Below are positions 16,976 to 25,013 of a DNA stretch of 64,000 bases, in pieces. Each line of letters begins with the position of its first letter. Position 1 is the stretch's first letter. Where the stretch lies: the NCBI RefSeq assembly GCF_024181725.1, contig NZ_CP028908.1:3213501-3277500 (forward strand), given 5' to 3'. The DNA is from Bradyrhizobium sp. WD16 (GTDB taxonomy: Bacteria > Pseudomonadota > Alphaproteobacteria > Rhizobiales > Xanthobacteraceae). The position numbers and the translations under genes are program-made. The notes beneath the pieces are model-generated. The model was given only the letters and a program-made list of their open reading frames with translations. It was not told where the DNA came from and searched no databases.

Positions 16976-17707
16976 TCAGGCTGCGTCGGCGAAATCCACC
17001 TTGCCGCTGTCGAGATCGTAATAGGCGCTGATGATCTTCAGCCTGCCCTCTTTCGCGAGGCCGGCGAGGATCGCGCTGCGCTCGGTCAGGTGGGCCGCAG
17101 TGCGGCGTGCACTTTCGCGGACCGTATTGGTGACGAAGTCACCGGGGGCATCCTTGACCGCCAGCGCCGCCGGCAGGATCGGCTCGATCATCGTCCCGAT
17201 CGCGCCCGGCAGGCTCAGATTCCTGGTTACCACCTCGCAGGCCGCCGAAACGGCACCGCAGCGCTGATGGCCCATGATGACGAGCAGCGGCGCGCCGAGC
17301 ATGGCAGCACCGTATTCCACGGTCCCGAGCACGGCGGTGTCGACGAGATTGCCGGCATTGCGGGCGACGAACAGTTCGCCGAGGCCGAGGCCGCCGAACA
17401 GGAGTTCGGGCGGCAGGCGGCTGTCGGCGCAGGAGACGATCGTGGCCCAGGGGGCCTGGTCGCCGGCGACATGGGCGCGCTGGCCGCCCAGATCGGCGGC
17501 GCAGACCTCGGCATTGGCGACGAAGCGGGCGTTGCCCTGTTTGAGCTTCTCCAGTGCCTGGTCGGCGGTGAGTTCGGTCTTGTGGCCGGCCGCCGCTTCG
17601 GCAGGCGCGCTGAGCGCGAGACCCAACCCGCCCGCTGCGGCCGCCATGGTCGCGAGGGCGAGGAAATGACGTCGAGGAAGCGCCGCCGTGCGGCAGGAGA
17701 TGCACAT
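16976..17707 (-). CDS. Exported beta-class carbonic anhydrase
   Basis: The 243-residue zinc enzyme interconverts CO2 and bicarbonate. The zinc ligands are C93, H147 and C150, with the D95/R97 dyad (SCADSR). The N-terminus has PRRHFLAL (11-18) followed by a hydrophobic Ala-rich stretch and an ASA-type cleavage region near residue 38. This looks like a Tat signal peptide, so the enzyme is probably folded before export to the periplasm. Most bacterial beta enzymes are cytoplasmic; exported ones form a known subgroup. The region upstream of its start carries the CTAG repeat array beginning at 17830, which may affect its promoter. Confidence 0.9.
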   Translation of the reverse strand: MCISCRTAALPRRHFLALATMAAAAGGLGLALSAPAEAAAGHKTELTADQALEKLKQGNARFVANAEVCAADLGGQRAHVAGDQAPWATIVSCADSRLPPELLFGGLGLGELFVARNAGNLVDTAVLGTVEYGAAMLGAPLLVIMGHQRCGAVSAACEVVTRNLSLPGAIGTMIEPILPAALAVKDAPGDFVTNTVRESARRTAAHLTERSAILAGLAKEGRLKIISAYYDLDSGKVDFADAA

Positions 17708-17829
17708 GTGAAAAAGGCCCTTTCGAAAAGCGAATGCTCGGCAATGCGAGCGGCGCCAGCATACAAGCGTCAGGTTTCAGACTGCTTGCGACTGGTGCGG
17801 TGGTTCATAAATCGACTTCATTGTCGCGG

Positions 17830-17901
17830 CTAGTGTCCCGTCTTCGAATGACCGTGCGAGGGTGAGGCAAATGAAGCGGTAATTCGGAGACAGGACACTA
17901 G
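17830..17901. repeat. CTAG-bounded solo hairpin, type A, copy 1 (72 bp)
   Basis: The unit begins CTAGTGTCCCGTCTTCGAAT and ends with its near-perfect inverse, GAGACAGGACACTAG, around a 22-base loop containing GGGTGAGGCAAATGAAG. It shares its final CTAG with the next unit at 17898. The identical 72-bp form occurs at 53941-54012. Confidence 0.85.
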
Positions 17902-18063
17902 TGTGGCGTCTCGCAATTGCCTATGCCCTTTACGGCAAGCCCCTGTAGGCAATTGCGAGACATAAGCCACACTAGCACTTTGATTTTGCTAGTGTCCCTA
18001 TGTCTCCGAATGACCGTGCGAGTGCGAGGCAAACGTAGCGGTAATTCGGAGACAGGACACTAG
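17898..18063. repeat. 166-bp CTAG-bounded two-hairpin element, copy 1
   Basis: The element consists of a 78-bp hairpin B (17898-17975; arms GTCTCGCAATTGCCTA and inverse), a 13-bp T-rich spacer (CACTTTGATTTTG, 17976-17988) and a 75-bp hairpin A (17989-18063). Its outer ends are inverted relatives (CTAGTGTGGCGTCTCGCAAT against CTAGTGTCCTGTCTCCGAAT). The same arrangement with the same spacer occurs at 19195, 36613 and 38023. The outer ends act like terminal inverted repeats flanked by TA within CTAG. Confidence 0.85.
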
Positions 18064-18126
18064 TGTCCCTTGGTTTCCAACGTTCGTAGAAGCGCCCGCT
18101 GCAAGGGAATACGAATGTTGAAAACG
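18060..18126. repeat. Type C hairpin, copy 1, right end lost
   Basis: It starts at the CTAG that closes the previous element (CTAGTGTCCCTTGGTTTCC). A 16-bp imperfect stem pairs GTTTCCAACGTTCGTA with TACGAATGTTGAAAAC. The expected closing GGGACACTAG is absent, so this copy is degraded or truncated just before the end of the L,D-transpeptidase gene. Confidence 0.65.
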
Positions 18127-18173
18127 ATCGTTGCGTTGATCCGCGGGCCTGATCTCGGTCCGACCCGAAGGGC

Positions 18174-18968
18174 CTACTGGTTGAAAAAGAAGAACTGGGT
18201 CCGCGGCTGATAAGGCCGTCTGTAATAGGCATCCGACTCATAGCCGTCGTCGCGCTGAGCGGGCTGGCGGACCCGGCGGCCGCCATAGGACGAGCCGGCA
18301 AAGGGGTTCGCAACGTAGGCACGGTTGCGATTGCCGCCGAGCGGCCGGCCGTACTGGTCGACATAGACGTCGTCGGTGCGCGCATCCGCCTGGGAGTCGA
18401 CGCTTCCCGGCGTCAATTGCACGGGATCGCCGACGTCGTCGCGGGCGGAGGCGGTTCGGCTGCCCGCACCGCGGGCGATGGCCACCTGCGACGAGCCGGT
18501 GAGCGTCACCGTGGTGTTGAGCACGCCCTCCCTCTCGACGAGGTCGTAGAGCGTTGCTGCGTTCTCGCGCGACAACCGCACGCAGCCATGGGACGCCGGC
18601 GAGCCGAGTCTGCGCACGGAATCGGTGCCGTGAATGGCGTGGCCGATCTTGGTGAAGAAGATCGAGTGGGGCATCGGAGCGTCGTCCCACTCCTTGGAAT
18701 AGTGGTCCGCTTCCATCCGGAATGCACGGAAGCTGCCGTTCGGTGTCTCGTGCGACGGCACTCCGGTCGAGACCGGCCAGTTGTAGCGTTGCACGCCGTC
18801 GACAGCGACGGTCATCCGCTGGCTGTCCTTGTCGATGGTGACCTGCACGGCGGCGTAGGCTGCCTGGCCTGTCAGCGCAACGACGGCGATGGCGGCGATC
18901 AGGAGCAGACGGGCGAGAAAATGGCCCGAATGACCGACGGAGAGACCGACGGGGTGATGCTGACTCAT
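18174..18968 (-). CDS. L,D-transpeptidase (YkuD domain)
   Basis: The 264-residue protein has a signal peptide (hydrophobic core about 19-36, likely cleavage near AYA at 37-39), then a YkuD domain with H113 in the IHG motif and the catalytic S126-H127-G128-C129-V130-R131 signature. It forms 3-3 peptidoglycan cross-links or attaches proteins to the wall in the periplasm. A low-complexity tail follows, rich in Asp, Tyr and Arg, ending in FFFFNQ. The ATG at 18968 was chosen because it opens the signal peptide; the frame runs 21 codons further without signal character. The gene is enclosed by inverted repeat arrays (17898-18126 and 19174-19360). Confidence 0.88.
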   Translation of the reverse strand: MSQHHPVGLSVGHSGHFLARLLLIAAIAVVALTGQAAYAAVQVTIDKDSQRMTVAVDGVQRYNWPVSTGVPSHETPNGSFRAFRMEADHYSKEWDDAPMPHSIFFTKIGHAIHGTDSVRRLGSPASHGCVRLSRENAATLYDLVEREGVLNTTVTLTGSSQVAIARGAGSRTASARDDVGDPVQLTPGSVDSQADARTDDVYVDQYGRPLGGNRNRAYVANPFAGSSYGGRRVRQPAQRDDGYESDAYYRRPYQPRTQFFFFNQ

Positions 18969-19173
18969 GGCTGTCTCTGCTGTCTCTTTCGTCTGTCCCG
19001 GTTTGGTCCAGCTGTCTCCTCGGCCCAACACAGTATAAGCACGAAGGATGATGATGGTTCCAGCGCCTTACAATGAAGGTTTATTCATCTTTTTGCGAAC
19101 GCGGCGAGTTTGACGCTCGCGCTGGGCCGTGTAACTTTGCATGCGCGGCCGCTTCGGTAGCAACAGCGCAACG

Positions 19174-19198
19174 ACGAACGTTGGAAACGAGACACTAG
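19174..19198. repeat. Type C hairpin, half copy 2 (inverted)
   Basis: ACGAACGTTGGAAACGAGACACTAG is the inverse of the left arm of the type C unit at 18060. Only this arm is recognisable. It ends in the CTAG that opens the inverted 166-bp element, so the order C-A-B here mirrors the order B-A-C on the other side of the L,D-transpeptidase gene. Confidence 0.6.
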
Positions 19199-19360
19199 TG
19201 TCCTGTCTCCGAATTACCGCTTCGTTTGCCTCACCCTCGCACGGTCATTCGGAGACATACGGACACCAGCAAAATCAAAAAGCTAGTGCGGCTTATGTCT
19301 CGCAATTGCCTACAAGGGCTTGCCGCAAAGGGCATAGGCAATTGCGAGACGCCGCACTAG
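19195..19360. repeat. 166-bp CTAG-bounded two-hairpin element, copy 2 (inverted)
   Basis: The copy runs in reverse: hairpin A (19195-19269, its inner CTAG mutated to CCAG), spacer CAAAATCAAAAAG (19270-19282) and hairpin B (19283-19360). Length and spacer size match the direct copies exactly. It lies between the L,D-transpeptidase start and the Gly-rich protein gene, so both promoters must be within or beside it. Confidence 0.85.
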
Positions 19361-19399
19361 CGTCACAATACCCAGCATCGACGAATGGAGCGCGAGCAG

Positions 19400-19711
19400 A
19401 TGACACGTTATCGCAACCTTGAGGGGAAGAGCTGCCTCGACACGCGGCCGGTGCCGGCCCGCTGGCCCGTGATGGCGGCCTTCGCGGCGTTGACGCTGTT
19501 GGCGCTCCCGCACCTCGCGCAGGCCCAGGGTATCGTTGGCGGTGCCGAGGAGGGTGTTCGCCGCGGCAATCGGGCAGCCGGGCCGGTTGGCGGCGTTGTC
19601 GGCGGTGCCGTCGGCGGTGCCGTCGGTGGTGTGGTCGGCGGGGTCAAGGGCGTGCTCGGCGTGCCGGACCGGCGCTATCACCACCGTCGCCGCTATCATC
19701 GCCATTACTGA
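19400..19711 (+). CDS. Gly-rich secreted small protein
   Basis: The 103-residue protein has a signal peptide (hydrophobic core about 24-38, cleavage after AQA near 43), a Gly/Val repeat of GG(V/A)VGG units (about 61-84) and a tail of His, Arg and Tyr (RRYHHRRRYHRHY). I do not know a function. The Gly-zipper-like repeat could insert into or associate with membranes, as in small outer-membrane proteins, but this is only a resemblance. The ATG at 19400 has GGAG about 9 bases ahead; an ATG at 19385 is the alternative. The 166-bp repeat ends 39 bases upstream. Confidence 0.65.
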   Translation: MTRYRNLEGKSCLDTRPVPARWPVMAAFAALTLLALPHLAQAQGIVGGAEEGVRRGNRAAGPVGGVVGGAVGGAVGGVVGGVKGVLGVPDRRYHHRRRYHRHY

Positions 19712-19811
19712 TCCGGAGCCATCGACGCGAGACGAGCCGCCGCCTGAGGGCGGCGGCTGTCGTGGCCGATGCGGGAGCCGTTCCGGAGGATTTGGGGTAC
19801 CGGCGTGAAAT

Positions 19812-22295
19812 TTAAGCCCGCTGCACGAAGCTGTCGACGACGCGCTTCTCGCCGGCCTTGTCGAAGGCGATGGTCAGCTTGTTGCCGTCGACCACGGTGA
19901 CCTTGCCGTAACCGAACTTCTGGTGAAAAACGCGGTCGCCGCGTGAATAGTCGGATTGGGTGCCGGTGGATTTCGCCACCAGTTCGCCCTCGATCGTCGT
20001 CGGCGCGCGCTTGTTGCGCCAGGAGCCGAAGGGCGCCTCGCCGCCGGACGTTTCCGTAAAACCGCCGGGCTTGCCCCGTCCGCGTTGCGCGCGTTGCCAG
20101 CCGGGCGTCTCGTAAGTCGAGCCGAAGCTCTCCATGGCGTCGAAGCGCGATGCGCCGTAACCGCCGGCGCCGCCCCAGCCGCCGCCCCCCTTGCTCTCGG
20201 TGATCTCGACATTGTCGGCCGGCAACTCGTCGAGGAAACGCGACGGCACGGTGGTGGACCAGGAGCCGTGGATGCGGCGGTTGGTGGCAAAATAGATCTT
20301 GGCGCGGCGGCGGGCACGGGTGATGCCGACATGGGCGAGACGGCGCTCCTCCTCCAGCCCGGCACGGCCCTGATCGTCGAGGGCGCGCTGATGCGGAAAC
20401 AGGCCTTCCTCCCAGCCCGGCAGGAAGACGGTGTCGAATTCGAGCCCCTTGGCCGAGTGCAGCGTCATCACCGACACCGCGTCCTCTTCCGCGCTGCCCT
20501 CGCGATCCATCACCAGCGAGATATGCTCGAGAAAGCCCTGCAGGTTCTCGAATTCCTCCATGGAGCGCACCAGCTCCTTGAGGTTTTCGAGGCGACCGGC
20601 GGCATCCGCCGAACGGTCCTTCTGCCACATTTCGGTGTAGCCGCTCTCGTCGAGCACGACCTCGGCGAGTTCAGTGTGGCTCACCACCTCGCTCTGGCTG
20701 CGCCAGCGATCGAAACTCGCGATCAGGTCGCGCAGCGAGCCGCGGGCCTTCGGCTTGAGCTCGTCGGTCTCGATCACCGCGCGGGCGGCGGCGGTGAGCG
20801 GCACGCGGCGCTTGCGGGCGTGGTCGTGCAGGAGCTGCACGGTGGCGTCGCCGAGGCCGCGCTTGGGCACGTTGACGATGCGCTCGAAGGCGAGGTCGTC
20901 GGCGGGCGAATTGATCACCCGCAGATAGGCCAGTGCGTCGCGGATTTCGGCGCGCTCGTAGAAGCGCGGGCCGCCGATGACGCGATAGGGCAGGCCGAGG
21001 GTGACGAAGCGGTCTTCGAATTCGCGCATCTGGAACGAGGCGCGGACCAGGATCGCGATCTCGTTGAGGGGATGCCCCTTGCGCTGCAGCTCCTCGATCT
21101 CCTCGCCGATGCCGCGTGCTTCCTCCTCGGAATCCCAGGAGCCGGTGACGGTGACCTTCTCGCCGTCCACGTCCTCGGTCCGCAGCGTCTTGCCGAGGCG
21201 GCCCTCGTTGTGGGCGATCAAATGCGAGGCGGCGGCGAGAATGTGACCGGTCGAGCGATAATTGCGCTCGAGGCGGATCACCCGGGCGCCGGGAAAATCG
21301 TGATCGAAGCGGAGGATGTTGTCGACCTCGGCGCCGCGCCAGCCGTAGATCGACTGGTCGTCGTCGCCGACGCAGCAGATGTTCTTGGGGGCATTCCTGG
21401 GCGGTTCGGCGGGTGTCGTCTCCGCCGGCAGCGCGGCGCCAGCCATCTCGCCGGCCAGCGCCGGCGACGACGGCCGCGCCGAAGGTGTCTGGGACAGGAG
21501 CCGCAGCCACAGATACTGGGCGACGTTGGTGTCTTGGTACTCGTCGACCAGAATGAATTTGAAGCGGTTCTGATAGCTCCGCAGCACATCGGGATGTTCG
21601 CGGAACAGGCGGATGTTCTCCAGCAGCAGATCGCCAAAATCGGCGGCGTTGAGGATCTTCAGCCGCTCCTGATAGGTGGTGTAGAGCTTGCCGCCCTTGC
21701 CGTTGCCGAATACGGCGGCTTCGCCGGCCGGCACCTGCGACGGCGTCAGTCCGCGGTTTTTCCAGCCGTCGATCAGTCCGGCGAGCATGCGCGCGGGCCA
21801 GCGCTTGTCGTCGATATTCTCGGCCTGCAGCAGCTGCTTGAGCAGCCGGATCTGGTCGTCGGTGTCGAGGACCGTGAAGTTCGACTTCAGCCCGACCAAT
21901 TCGGCATGACTGCGCAGGATGCGGCCGCCGATGGAATGGAAGGTGCCGAGCCACGGCATGCCTTCGACCGCCTGGCCGAGCATCTGGCCGAGGCGGTGCT
22001 TCATTTCACGCGCCGCCTTGTTGGTGAAGGTCACCGACAGGATCTCGCCGGGGCGGGCGCGGCCGAGCATGAGGATATGGGCGATCCGGGTGGTCAGCAC
22101 CCGCGTCTTGCCGGTGCCGGCGCCGGCCAGCACCAGCACCGGCCCGTCCAGCGTCTCGACTGCGGCGCGCTGTTCGGGATTGAGCGCAGTCAGATATTGC
22201 GGCGCCGCCGCCGCGCGGGCGCGCGCGGCGATTCCCCCGGCCTGGGGCTGGTGAACGGGCGCCGCGATCGGGCGAGAGGGAGCTGGTTCGGTCAT
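19812..22295 (-). CDS. uvrD: ATP-dependent DNA helicase UvrD/PcrA
   Basis: The 827-residue superfamily 1 helicase unwinds DNA in nucleotide-excision and mismatch repair. The Q-motif (LNPEQRAAV, 38-46), Walker A GAGTGKT (58-64), DEYQDTN (motif II), GDDDQSIYGWRGA (motif III), RLERNYRS (motif IV), VMTLHSAKGLEF and GITRARRRAKI are all present. A Pro/Ala-rich insert of about 36 residues sits at about 268-304, between motif II and motif III. It contains SPALAGE encoded by a palindrome (see the repeat at 21448). The C-terminal 100 residues include a Gly-rich linker and the TUDOR-like end (VFHQKFGYGKVTVV), as usual for UvrD. Confidence 0.95.
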   Translation of the reverse strand: MTEPAPSRPIAAPVHQPQAGGIAARARAAAAPQYLTALNPEQRAAVETLDGPVLVLAGAGTGKTRVLTTRIAHILMLGRARPGEILSVTFTNKAAREMKHRLGQMLGQAVEGMPWLGTFHSIGGRILRSHAELVGLKSNFTVLDTDDQIRLLKQLLQAENIDDKRWPARMLAGLIDGWKNRGLTPSQVPAGEAAVFGNGKGGKLYTTYQERLKILNAADFGDLLLENIRLFREHPDVLRSYQNRFKFILVDEYQDTNVAQYLWLRLLSQTPSARPSSPALAGEMAGAALPAETTPAEPPRNAPKNICCVGDDDQSIYGWRGAEVDNILRFDHDFPGARVIRLERNYRSTGHILAAASHLIAHNEGRLGKTLRTEDVDGEKVTVTGSWDSEEEARGIGEEIEELQRKGHPLNEIAILVRASFQMREFEDRFVTLGLPYRVIGGPRFYERAEIRDALAYLRVINSPADDLAFERIVNVPKRGLGDATVQLLHDHARKRRVPLTAAARAVIETDELKPKARGSLRDLIASFDRWRSQSEVVSHTELAEVVLDESGYTEMWQKDRSADAAGRLENLKELVRSMEEFENLQGFLEHISLVMDREGSAEEDAVSVMTLHSAKGLEFDTVFLPGWEEGLFPHQRALDDQGRAGLEEERRLAHVGITRARRRAKIYFATNRRIHGSWSTTVPSRFLDELPADNVEITESKGGGGWGGAGGYGASRFDAMESFGSTYETPGWQRAQRGRGKPGGFTETSGGEAPFGSWRNKRAPTTIEGELVAKSTGTQSDYSRGDRVFHQKFGYGKVTVVDGNKLTIAFDKAGEKRVVDSFVQRA
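21448..21467. repeat. Palindrome inside the uvrD coding region
   Basis: A perfect 8-bp stem (TCGCCGGC/GCCGGCGA) with a CAGC loop encodes the SPALAGE part of the low-complexity insert in UvrD. Such in-frame palindromic inserts, which give SPALAGE-like peptides, are known to me from other alphaproteobacterial proteins. Confidence 0.5.
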
Positions 22296-22612
22296 GCGAA
22301 TCGGATACTCGCCACTGTGGCACCGTCGCCGCCGGCCAGCCAGCGGCCGGAGCGGCGCCGGGTCGGCGTCGGATCTGGACCCCTGATATAGGGAGGGTGG
22401 GCCATCGCGGACAGCGTGCCGGCGGTGTTGCCGGGCGCCAGGGACGCGGAAAGAATGGTTTTCCGCAGAAATCGCGTCGGAAACGAGGCGCAGGCCGGCC
22501 CAACCGCCTCTTCGTGGCCCTGGCCGGTCTCGCGGGAACGTTTGTTCCGGGCCGCGGTTGCTCCTGTGTGGGCCGCGCCGACCGGCTGGATCGGCCGACA
22601 GGGACCACCAAA
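22296..22612. other. Divergent intergenic region, no gene seen
   Basis: The 317 bases separate the starts of uvrD and the DUF1328 gene. The frame of the DUF1328 gene stays open through most of it, but the translated sequence is Arg/Gly-rich and has no membrane or domain character. Promoters for both genes are expected here. Confidence 0.4.
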
Positions 22613-22807
22613 ATGCTGGGCTGGATCGCGATACTGCTGATCGTGGCAGCCATAGCCGGCTTTCTCGGCCTCACGGGTCTCGCCGGCCATGCGATCCATC
22701 TCGCCAAGGCGATTTTCTTCGTCGCCATCGTGCTGTTTCTGATCGTCGCCGTGATCAGCCTGGTGCGCGGCCGCACCCGGCTGCCGCGCCGCCATCCGGT
22801 CGAATAG
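22613..22807 (+). CDS. DUF1328 small membrane protein
   Basis: The 64-residue protein is almost entirely two hydrophobic segments (about 2-22 and 28-49) with GLTGLAGHA between them and a basic tail (RGRTRLPRR). This is the pattern of the DUF1328 (YtjA-like) inner-membrane family. Function is unknown. The ATG at 22613 was chosen because the membrane protein begins there; 72 open codons upstream look non-coding. It converges on the thioesterase gene, 13 bases away. Confidence 0.75.
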   Translation: MLGWIAILLIVAAIAGFLGLTGLAGHAIHLAKAIFFVAIVLFLIVAVISLVRGRTRLPRRHPVE

Positions 22808-22820
22808 CGTCTCCTCGGGC

Positions 22821-23333
22821 TCACCTCGCCGGCATGGCGATGCGCCGGCCGATGCCGTCCGGCCTCGGCACATCGGCCTGGGCAGCCACCACGGCCTGGA
22901 TGCGCTCGGCGATATCGGCGGGGAAGGGCGCCACCCGGCGGACCGCCATGTCGATATGCAGCGTCATGTTTTCCGAGGTCGCCGAGACGAAGCCGTCCTC
23001 GGCGTGGCGCAGCTCCTCGAAGGTGTGCAGGCGCTTGTCGTCGGCGGCAAGCAGCAGCATGTGCACCCGCACCGGATCGCCGACGTGAATTTCGCGCAAG
23101 TAGCGCACATGGCATTCGGCGGTCATGGTCGACTTGTTGCGCCGGCGCAGGTAATCGGCCCCGATCCCGAGCATGGCAAGGAATTGGTCGAGCGAGCGGT
23201 CGAACAGTACGTTGTAATAGGCCATGTTGAGATGGCCGTTATAATCGATCCATTCCGGTTCGACCCGCATCGCCGAGCAGACGAAGAGGGCGGGTTCGAG
23301 ATGCAGCGGCGGCGCGGCGGTCGAATCGGTCAT
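22821..23333 (-). CDS. Hotdog-fold acyl-CoA thioesterase
   Basis: The 170-residue protein has the 4-hydroxybenzoyl-CoA thioesterase-like motif DYNGHLNMAYY, with D30, H34 and N36 in the active-site position. It hydrolyses a thioester in the cytoplasm; the acyl group is unknown. The pattern is also found in thioesterases linked to carnitine/betaine metabolism, but no such genes are adjacent. The ATG at 23333 has AAGGAG 6 bases ahead. It is divergent from the FAD-linked dehydrogenase. Confidence 0.8.
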   Translation of the reverse strand: MTDSTAAPPLHLEPALFVCSAMRVEPEWIDYNGHLNMAYYNVLFDRSLDQFLAMLGIGADYLRRRNKSTMTAECHVRYLREIHVGDPVRVHMLLLAADDKRLHTFEELRHAEDGFVSATSENMTLHIDMAVRRVAPFPADIAERIQAVVAAQADVPRPDGIGRRIAMPAR

Positions 23334-23519
23334 GGCTCTCCTTGCAACAGGCTTGCGTTCGCATGGGCGGTTCGCCGCGGTGCGGCTTGACCCCTTATAC
23401 ATCCTTTGCCACGGTCAGCCGCAATCGCGCGGCCGCTGATGGCCGCTTCATAATCAACATCGGAATGCGGGGGCGGCCCGCGGCGCCGCGCGCGCCTGCC
23501 GCCTCCGGGAGGATCGATC

Positions 23520-24938
23520 GTGGTCGTCACTGCAGTCCCTTCATTGTCCCGGCCGGAGCCGCGCCAGCTCGCCAGCGCCCTCGAAGCCCTTGCGGCGCGC
23601 TTCGGCAATCGCCTCGTCACCTCGCAGGCGGTGCGCGAGCAGCATGGCCACACCACCACCTGGCTGGAGACGCAGCCGCCGGACGCGGTGGTGATGGCGC
23701 AGGAGACCGCCGACATCCAGGACGTGGTGCGGATCTGCGCCGCCAACCGGGTGCCGGTGATCGCCTTCGGCACCGGCACCTCGCTTGAGGGGCAGGTCAA
23801 TGCGCCGGGCGGCGGCATCTGTGTCGATCTGCGGGACATGAACAAGGTGCTCGCGGTGCATCCGGAGGACCTCGACTGCGTGATCGAGCCCGGCGTCACC
23901 CGCAAGGCGCTCAATGACTATGTCCGCGACCAGGGCGTGTTCTTCCCCATCGATCCCGGCGCCGACGCCTCGCTCGGCGGCATGGCTTCGACGCGGGCGT
24001 CGGGCACCAATGCGGTGCGCTACGGCACCATGCGCGAGAATGTGCTGGCGCTCAAAGTCGTGCGCGGCGACGGCGAGATCATCACCACCGGGACGCGGGC
24101 GAAGAAGTCCTCGGCCGGCTACGACCTCACTCACCTCTTCGTCGGCGCCGAGGGCACCCTCGGCATCATCAGCGAGCTCACCATCAAGCTGCGCGGCATC
24201 CCCGAAACCATCGCTGCCGCGGCTTGCTCCTTCGCCACGGTGGAGGGCGCCTGCCGCGCCACCATCATGGCGATCCAGACCGGCATTCCGCTGGCCCGGA
24301 TCGAGCTGCTCAATGAGGCCCAGGTGAAGGCCTGCAACGCCTATTCCAAGCTGACGCTGCCGCAGACGCCTTTGCTGCTGCTGGAATTCCACGGCACCGA
24401 GGCCGAGGTCGCCGCCCAGTCCGAGGCCTTCAGCGAGCTCGCCGCCGAATGCGGCGGCGGCGGGTTCGAATGGACCACGCGGCCCGAAGACCGCACCCGG
24501 CTGTGGCAGGCGCGGCACGACGCCTATTGGGCGGTCAAGGCGATCCGTCCCGGCGCCGGTGTCGTCGCCACCGACGTCTGCGTCCCGATCTCGCGCCTCG
24601 CGGACTGCGTGGTCGAAACCGAGGCCGATCTCGACCGGCTCGGTCTCATCTCGCCGATCGTCGGCCATGTCGGCGACGGCAATTTCCACTGTTCGGTGAT
24701 GGCCGATCTCAACGATCCTGCCGAACTCGTCCGCGCCGAGGAGTTCATGCACCGCCTGGTCGAGCGGGCCCAGTCCATGGGCGGAACCTGCACCGGCGAG
24801 CACGGCATCGGCCAGGGCAAGCAGAAATACATGCTCGGCGAACTGGGCCCCGAGGCGCTCGACGCCATGCGGGCGCTCAAGAGCGCGCTCGATCCCCTCA
24901 ACATCTTCAATCCGGGCAAGATCATTCCGGCGGCGTGA
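23520..24938 (+). CDS. FAD-linked D-2-hydroxyacid dehydrogenase (D-lactate/glycolate type)
   Basis: The 472-residue protein has a PCMH-type FAD-binding domain in the N-terminal half (FGTGTSLEGQV and GADASLGGMASTRASGTNA are the nucleotide-contact stretches) and a GlcD/LDH-D C-terminal domain ending GEHGIGQGKQKYM...NPGKI. It oxidises D-lactate, glycolate or a related 2-hydroxyacid and passes electrons to cytochrome c or quinone. The start is a GTG at 23520 with GGGAGG 7 bases ahead. No glcE or glcF follows, which favours the single-subunit D-lactate dehydrogenase type. Confidence 0.88.
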   Translation: MVVTAVPSLSRPEPRQLASALEALAARFGNRLVTSQAVREQHGHTTTWLETQPPDAVVMAQETADIQDVVRICAANRVPVIAFGTGTSLEGQVNAPGGGICVDLRDMNKVLAVHPEDLDCVIEPGVTRKALNDYVRDQGVFFPIDPGADASLGGMASTRASGTNAVRYGTMRENVLALKVVRGDGEIITTGTRAKKSSAGYDLTHLFVGAEGTLGIISELTIKLRGIPETIAAAACSFATVEGACRATIMAIQTGIPLARIELLNEAQVKACNAYSKLTLPQTPLLLLEFHGTEAEVAAQSEAFSELAAECGGGGFEWTTRPEDRTRLWQARHDAYWAVKAIRPGAGVVATDVCVPISRLADCVVETEADLDRLGLISPIVGHVGDGNFHCSVMADLNDPAELVRAEEFMHRLVERAQSMGGTCTGEHGIGQGKQKYMLGELGPEALDAMRALKSALDPLNIFNPGKIIPAA

Positions 24939-25013
24939 GCAGCTGGGACTTCGCCATACTTCCTTCTATATAAGGAAGTGCGCGGCCGGGCCGGCCGCCT
25001 GTGAGGGGACACC

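Noticed and set aside
17830-19360. CRISPR-like or tRNA-like structure in the repeat arrays
   Set aside because: The units are palindromes with variable order and shared CTAG ends, have no regular unique spacers, and no cas genes are present. No tRNA arms or anticodon loops fit.
19956-22391. An 811-codon frame antisense to uvrD
   Set aside because: It is a shadow: the uvrD strand carries all helicase motifs in order, and this frame has none.
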